Below are positions 60,090 through 64,000 of a DNA stretch of 64,000 nt, piece by piece. A program made the translations under genes and the position numbers. Source of the stretch: Garcia nutans (Eukaryota > Streptophyta > Magnoliopsida > Malpighiales > Euphorbiaceae); assembly GCA_947685225.1 (NCBI GenBank), contig CANTUV010000053.1:2589501-2653500 (forward strand), given 5' to 3'. The notes under the pieces are model-generated. The model searched no databases, was not told where the DNA came from, and saw only the letters and a program-made list of their open reading frames with translations. Positions within the stretch are counted from its first letter, which is position 1. Each line of letters starts with the position of its first letter.

Positions 60090-60200
60090 ATCTTAAAACC
60101 ACACTCTCTAATCATTCGAAAACCACACTCTCTAATCATTCGCTTTACCAGAGGAGGCGCTTGATTATACCACTGGCAGGCTTGATTATACCATTGGCAG
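60090..60200 (-). repeat. Two short tandem duplications in PMD copy 3
   Basis: AACCACACTCTCTAATCATT(CG) occurs twice at 60098-60141, and GGCTTGATTATACCA-type units occur at 60149-60200. Each is a local tandem duplication of 23-26 bases at the start of the domain. Confidence 0.85.
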
Positions 60201-60943
60201 GCTTTATAGACACACCCTCCACCACGGATGATGCATTCATCATATTGTCATAGAATAGGTAAGTCAATAAAAGGTGAGTAAATAAACTTTAGAAGTTTAG
60301 TTTCATTTTATTATCATTATTATCACTTAAAAAAAATTTCTCTCTGTGTACAGGGTTAGATATTTTATTTTAATATTTTCTGCTAATAATTTTTCCCTCT
60401 ATACATGATGTCTAGAATTTTAAATTTTAAATTTTAATCTCTGCTCATAAATAATTTATCTATTAGATTTGTCTATACATGAATTCTAGTAATTTAAATT
60501 CAATTCTTTGCTCCTAAGTAGTTTGTCTACTTTAATTAGATTTTTCAATTTTATTTTTGCTAAACAGGTCCTAGGAATTAGTTTTACAGAATGTTAATTT
60601 TCATATATAAATATTTGTATTTTTATTTGTTAATAAATTGTACTAATGAGTTTTTTGTGACTTTAAGATAATAAATTATAGAAAATTAATATTTACGCCA
60701 TTTTTTTCGTCTGTACTGCAATGAAGCTACATCCTAGCTAAGAGAGAAACCTCTCCATATTCGTTTGCCCTGAGATAATTAAACAACTCGGAGTTTGAAC
60801 AAGGTCCAACTTTGGATGCGTGATGAATGCCTGCCATTTATGAAAAAAGGTTGAAGAATGAAGCAAAGAAAATAATGAGTAAGACTGGAATGCAAAGAAC
60901 AAAGCAAAAAAGATTTCTGAGAGGGAAAATGTGATCGTTGCCA

Positions 60944-60954
60944 TTTAAATAGGA
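60944..60954 (-). promoter_or_regulatory. TATA-like box of antisense PMD copy 3
   Basis: CCTATTTAAATGG on the minus strand lies about 110 bases upstream of the ATG at 60837, with a CT-rich leader between. PMD copy 2 has the same spacing. The antisense gene would thus be transcribed independently of the LTR. Confidence 0.45.
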
Positions 60955-61122
60955 AAAATAATCAAATGAAATAAAAATAATGAAATAAAGAAAAAAGTAA
61001 AAGAAAATAAAGGAATAGGAAAGGACAAAAGAAATAGTTACCTGGCTTTAATAATTCAAGAATCAGATGACTTGCTTCAATAATTCGTCTGATAGTTTTC
61101 AGATAATTACTAAGCTTGCTGA

Positions 61123-61248
61123 TGCGGCTGGGCCAAGCCCTTCCCAGGAGGTCACCCATCCTAGTACTTACCCTACACCAGAATGCTTAACCGGAAAGAA
61201 CACTAACCATTTCTACCAAAAGCTTAAGCTGTCAGCAGAGGCGCACCC
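61123..61248 (-). ncRNA. 5S rRNA-like sequence (degenerate)
   Basis: On the minus strand it begins GGGTGCGCCTCTG. It carries GGTTAAGC at about the expected place, then AAGTACTAGGATGGGTGACC and TCCTGGGAAG, and ends near GCCGCATC. Plant 5S rRNA has GGGTGCGA at its start, AGTTAAGC in the middle and AGTACTAGGATGGGTGACC, TCCTGGGAAG near its end. The 3' half, with the internal promoter C-box, is nearly perfect; the 5' half is diverged. Total length is close to 120. It may be a 5S pseudogene or 5S-derived short element. Whether it is transcribed is unknown. Confidence 0.6.
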
Positions 61249-61259
61249 ATTTTCTTTAT

Positions 61260-61500
61260 ATTGATAAAACATGGGCTCACCAATCTCTTTCGACTTTATG
61301 TGCCACCTTGCCGAACCTGATCCACAACCCTCCAAACCCTCAGACATTTCACTTGCAAAGTCATGGATATGTAGTAATTTATGCATACATGTCTAAAATT
61401 AATTTTCACTGCAAAAAATATTTTTACATGCAGGGCAAGATAAGGTATAGCTAATATAGTATACAGCTAAAAAGTAGCCAAATTTTTTATAAACATTTTT
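61260..61500. other. Unassigned stretch before the minisatellite
   Basis: No frame or repeat that I can support. Confidence 0.4.
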
Positions 61501-61502
61501 AT

Positions 61503-62850
61503 GAGTCCAAAACCCAAATCACCTCCCGAATCCGAAACCCAAACTAACTCTTGGGTCCATAACCCTAACTGAGCTGCGAGTTCAAAACTCGAACTAATTC
61601 TCATGTCCAGAAATCAAACCAAGCCATGGGCCCAAAATTCGAACTAAGCTATGGGTCCAAAATCTGAACTAATTTTTGGGTCTAAAACCCAAACCAATTC
61701 TCGGGTCCATAACCCGAACCACCTCTCGGGTCTAGAACCTAAACCAACTCTTGGATTCAAAACTCAAACCAAGCCACGGCTCTAGAATTTTAGCCAATTT
61801 ACGGGTCCAGAACCCAAACCAAGCCACGAGTCAAGAACCTGAACCAATTTTTTGGTCTAGAACACAAACTAATTCTTGGTTCCAGAACCTGAACCAATTC
61901 CTGGGTCCAGAACCATAATCAATTCCCAGGTCCAAAACCTGAATTACCTCCTGGGTCCAAAACTTGAACCAACTCTCTGGTCTAGAACTTGAACCAAGCT
62001 ACGGATCTAGAACCAGAACTAACTCCCAGGTCAAGAACCCGAACCAAGCCGTTGGTCCAGAACGTGAATCAACTCTTGACTTCAGAACCTGCACAAATTT
62101 TTGGGTCCAGAACCTGAATCAACTCTCGAGTTCAGAACCCAAACCAAGCCACGGGTCTAGAATCTGAGCTAACTTCTGGGTCTAGAACCCTAACCAACCC
62201 ATAGGTCCAGAACTCAAACCAATTCTCTGTCTAAAATCTGAACCAATTTCGATGTCTAAAACCTGAACCAATTCTCGTGTCCAGAACTCAAACTAAGCCA
62301 CGGGTCCAGTGTCCAAATTAATTCCTAGGTTCAGAACCTGAACCAAGTCTCTGGTCCTAAACTCAAATAAAGCTCGGGTCCTAAACCCTAATAAAGTCAC
62401 GGGTCTAGAACCCAAACCAACTCCCAGAACTAAAATCTAAACCAACTCCCTGGTCCATAACAAAAAATAGCTTACCAGTCCAGAACCCGTACTAACTCAT
62501 GGGTCCAGATCCCAAACTAAGTCACAGGTCTAGAACCCAAACTAACTCCCGGTTCTAGGACCAGAACTAACTCTTGGGTCTAGAACCCAAAACAACTCCC
62601 AAGTTTAGAACTCGAATCAATTCCCGGGTCTAAAATCTGAACTAGCTTATGGGTCCAAAACCTAAAACCAACTCCCTGGGTCTAGAACTTGAACCAACTC
62701 CTGGGTCCAGAGCTCGAACCCCACGGGTCTATTCAGAACTTGAACTAACTCCCAGATCTAGAACCCGAGCCAAGCCACAAGTCTAGAACATGAACTAACT
62801 CCCGGGTCCAGAACCCGAACCAACTCCCTGGTCTAAAACCCAACCTATTA
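61503..62850. repeat. 25-bp minisatellite in the element's 3' region, about 50 copies
   Basis: The unit is GAACCCAAACCAAGCCACGG followed by GTCTA. A second common form has AACTCCCGG in place of AAGCCACGG. Units are diverged but stay in register over 1.35 kb. It lies just before the polypurine tract and 3' LTR. Minisatellites in that position are described for Tat-lineage elements and can seed genomic satellites. Confidence 0.9.
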
Positions 62851-62950
62851 AAAGCAGCTTTGCTTTGTTTATTCAAGGTCCAACCCAGAATATCTAAGAT
62901 CAGCTCAAAAATTACTTTTCACTCTCTCTGAATAAATTCAAGATCATTTA

Positions 62951-62964
62951 AGCAGGGGACAAGA
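62951..62964 (+). other. Polypurine tract of the Tat-type element
   Basis: AAGCAGGGGACAAG lies two bases before the 3' LTR start at 62967. Confidence 0.7.
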
Positions 62965-62966
62965 CT

Positions 62967-64000
62967 GTAGACCCTTAATTTTGACTCTATTTAGTTTAGT
63001 CCCAATTAGAAATGGCTATGCCAAATCCAAGAAAGCTTAAAATAAGTCTGGTTCAATTTTAAAGAACTTAAAATTAGTTTGGTTTAATTTTAAAGGCCCA
63101 AATCAAGTCCAGTCTGATTTTAAAAGACAAACCGAGCCTAAAAATTAAAATTTATGACGAATTGGCCTAGGGCAATTGCCAAGGCCAATGCGCCATGAGT
63201 CCTTAATCTAGCTAAAATTCAAGCTTAATTGCATTTAGATTTCTAATAAGGCACGGATAAGCAGTGTTAGTCTTTGAACTGAGCAAGGATTATCAAAGGG
63301 GTCACCCTAATCTGTGTTTATAAATACAAAAGTCTAAAGCCAGAAAAGCGGTGGTCACAGTTAGCAATTGAACAGAATTAAGCAGAAGCAAATCTTACAA
63401 ACATAAAACACAGTGACAGAAAGCAAAAACATCAAAACAGACAGAAGCTTAAACATAAGTCATCCTCAAATCATTCAAGCATCAACCAAGAATTTAATTT
63501 GATATAGACTTCCTATCTGTCGATGTATTGACTTATCCTAATTGAATTTATTCAAATAATCTCCACTGTCTAATATGGCCAAAATTTATTTGTTTAATTT
63601 AGAAATCTCATCCAGTAACCATAATTTTAGAGGTTTCACCTAGTAGCCATAATCCTAGGATTAGTTTATGATTTAAATCGTAATTTTATTTACTAAACCC
63701 TAGATTTAGGATTGAAACTCAATTCACATGCTTAAAACCCTTATTCATATCCAGAAACCCTAATTTGATTAGGTTAGTTCCCAAAACCCTAATCCAAAAC
63801 CCTAATTCCATGAACCCTAACCCAAAACCCTAATCCATAAACCCTAATCCATGACCTTAATCCTTTAGGTTTAACCCTATTTTGCATGTTTTAATCTCAA
63901 TTTGTATCTTCACACCTTAATCTTAATTATTTGATTTGTTATATGTTTCATGATGGATAATGCACTTTGATTATTTTATTATTTTCTTTGTTTAATCAAA
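62967..64000 (+). repeat. Tat-type 3' LTR, cut by window end
   Basis: It matches 52225-53335 of the 5' LTR, with a few deletions (for example around 63165) and many substitutions, including the TATA box and AACCCTAA boxes. About 0.7 kb of it lies beyond the window. Confidence 0.88.

Larger units (their letters stand above)
58741..60837 (-). pseudogene. Antisense PMD gene (copy 3) in the Tat-type element
   Basis: An ATG at 60837-60835 opens MAGIHHASKVGPCSNSELFN, a likely first exon. Coding similarity resumes near 60140 with RMIRECGF (duplicated). After a frame change it reads DRYVIQALAEWWIDTSHIFH, LLVGEMSIGLVDFFAFTGIR (60062-59930), the PMD start. It goes on with KLEPIQEYWMNYTRLIHDER, DLDLMPLYNWGEATLSCMYL (59670-59610), WAHEHHLVRVPG (59478-59440), LTWDKVK and GWFLGERVYNWFLGPEQQRI (59140-59080). 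A very acidic tail (glutamate runs) ends at 58741. Introns probably separate several blocks, for example at 59520-59490 and 59280-59230. A stop in the reading upstream of DRYVIQ and a frame change make it broken, though most of the domain is open. PMD function here is unknown. Confidence 0.75.
52225..64000 (+). mobile_element. Tat/Ogre-type non-autonomous element with antisense PMD gene
   Basis: LTRs start TGTAGACCCTTAATTTTGGC at 52225 and TGTAGACCCTTAATTTTGAC at 62967. The 3' LTR runs out of the window. ATTAC (52220-52224) is the expected target copy. Inside are a Tat-type primer site, a broken gag, no protease/RT/RNaseH/integrase, an antisense PMD gene with its own promoter, a 5S-like block, a 25-bp minisatellite and a polypurine tract. 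Absence of pol is a direct observation for 56612-58700. The element would need enzymes from a relative. Antisense extra genes and 3' minisatellites are known traits of the Tat lineage. Confidence 0.8.

Noticed and set aside
61503..62850. CRISPR-like or coding repeat array
   Set aside because: Diverged 25-bp units without spacers; the frame at 61964-62167 is a by-product.

Overview
The window is AT-rich nuclear DNA of a flowering plant, probably a eudicot. It is almost entirely transposable elements nested inside one another. I found no intact single-copy host gene, no tRNA gene and no prokaryotic feature. The evidence for a plant comes from Ty3-gypsy retrotransposons of the plant lineages Athila, Tat/Ogre, Tekay-like and CRM-like, their tRNA primer sites, TG...CA LTRs with 5-bp target duplications, a Mutator-like element with a 9-bp duplication, and several broken plant mobile domain (PMD) and DUF7745-like genes. 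The species cannot be named from the sequence.

Layout. 1-7595 is a pile of LTR pieces: two opposed Tekay-like LTR copies (1-2780 minus, 2781-4210 plus), a Tat-type LTR (4211-6164 minus), the end of a Tekay-like 5' LTR with its primer site and leader (6165-7060), and another LTR fragment. 7600-9160 is a broken PMD gene on the minus strand with a recognisable promoter. 9522-11049 is a Mutator-like element. 11059-18558 holds a promoter and exon candidate, a minisatellite of about 45 bp, and a solo LTR (12637-17706) that contains another solo LTR (14285-16862). 18559-20650 is a broken PMD gene on the plus strand.

A DUF7745-like gene starts at 21192 and can be followed to about 50600. It is cut three times: by a solo LTR (21339-29581, which contains a second solo LTR that contains a third), by a CRM-like chromovirus (29855-47087, minus), and by a solo LTR (47615-50311). 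The CRM-like element is itself split by a 10-kb Athila element (36309-46367, plus). Exact 5-bp target duplications fix most boundaries: TTCTT, ACACT, GCTAA, GCTTC, AAAGT, TCAGT.

From 50830 the minus strand carries the integrase end of a Tat/Ogre element, tail-to-tail with the DUF7745-like gene. It is interrupted by a Tat-type LTR piece (51893-52224 minus), which in turn hosts a Tat-type element starting at 52225 and running past the window end. That element has LTRs, a primer site, a broken gag and no pol. It has a PMD-like gene in antisense with its own promoter, a 5S-rRNA-like block upstream of that promoter, and a 25-bp minisatellite before its 3' LTR.

The genes do not form a host pathway. 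The functional logic is retrotransposition (gag, protease, reverse transcriptase, RNase H, integrase), and most copies are disabled by stops and frameshifts. The items most worth following are the antisense PMD/DUF7745-like cargo of Tat-type elements, the 5S-like block beside it, and the Athila gag that contains a piece matching the local DUF7745-like gene in direct and inverted copies.
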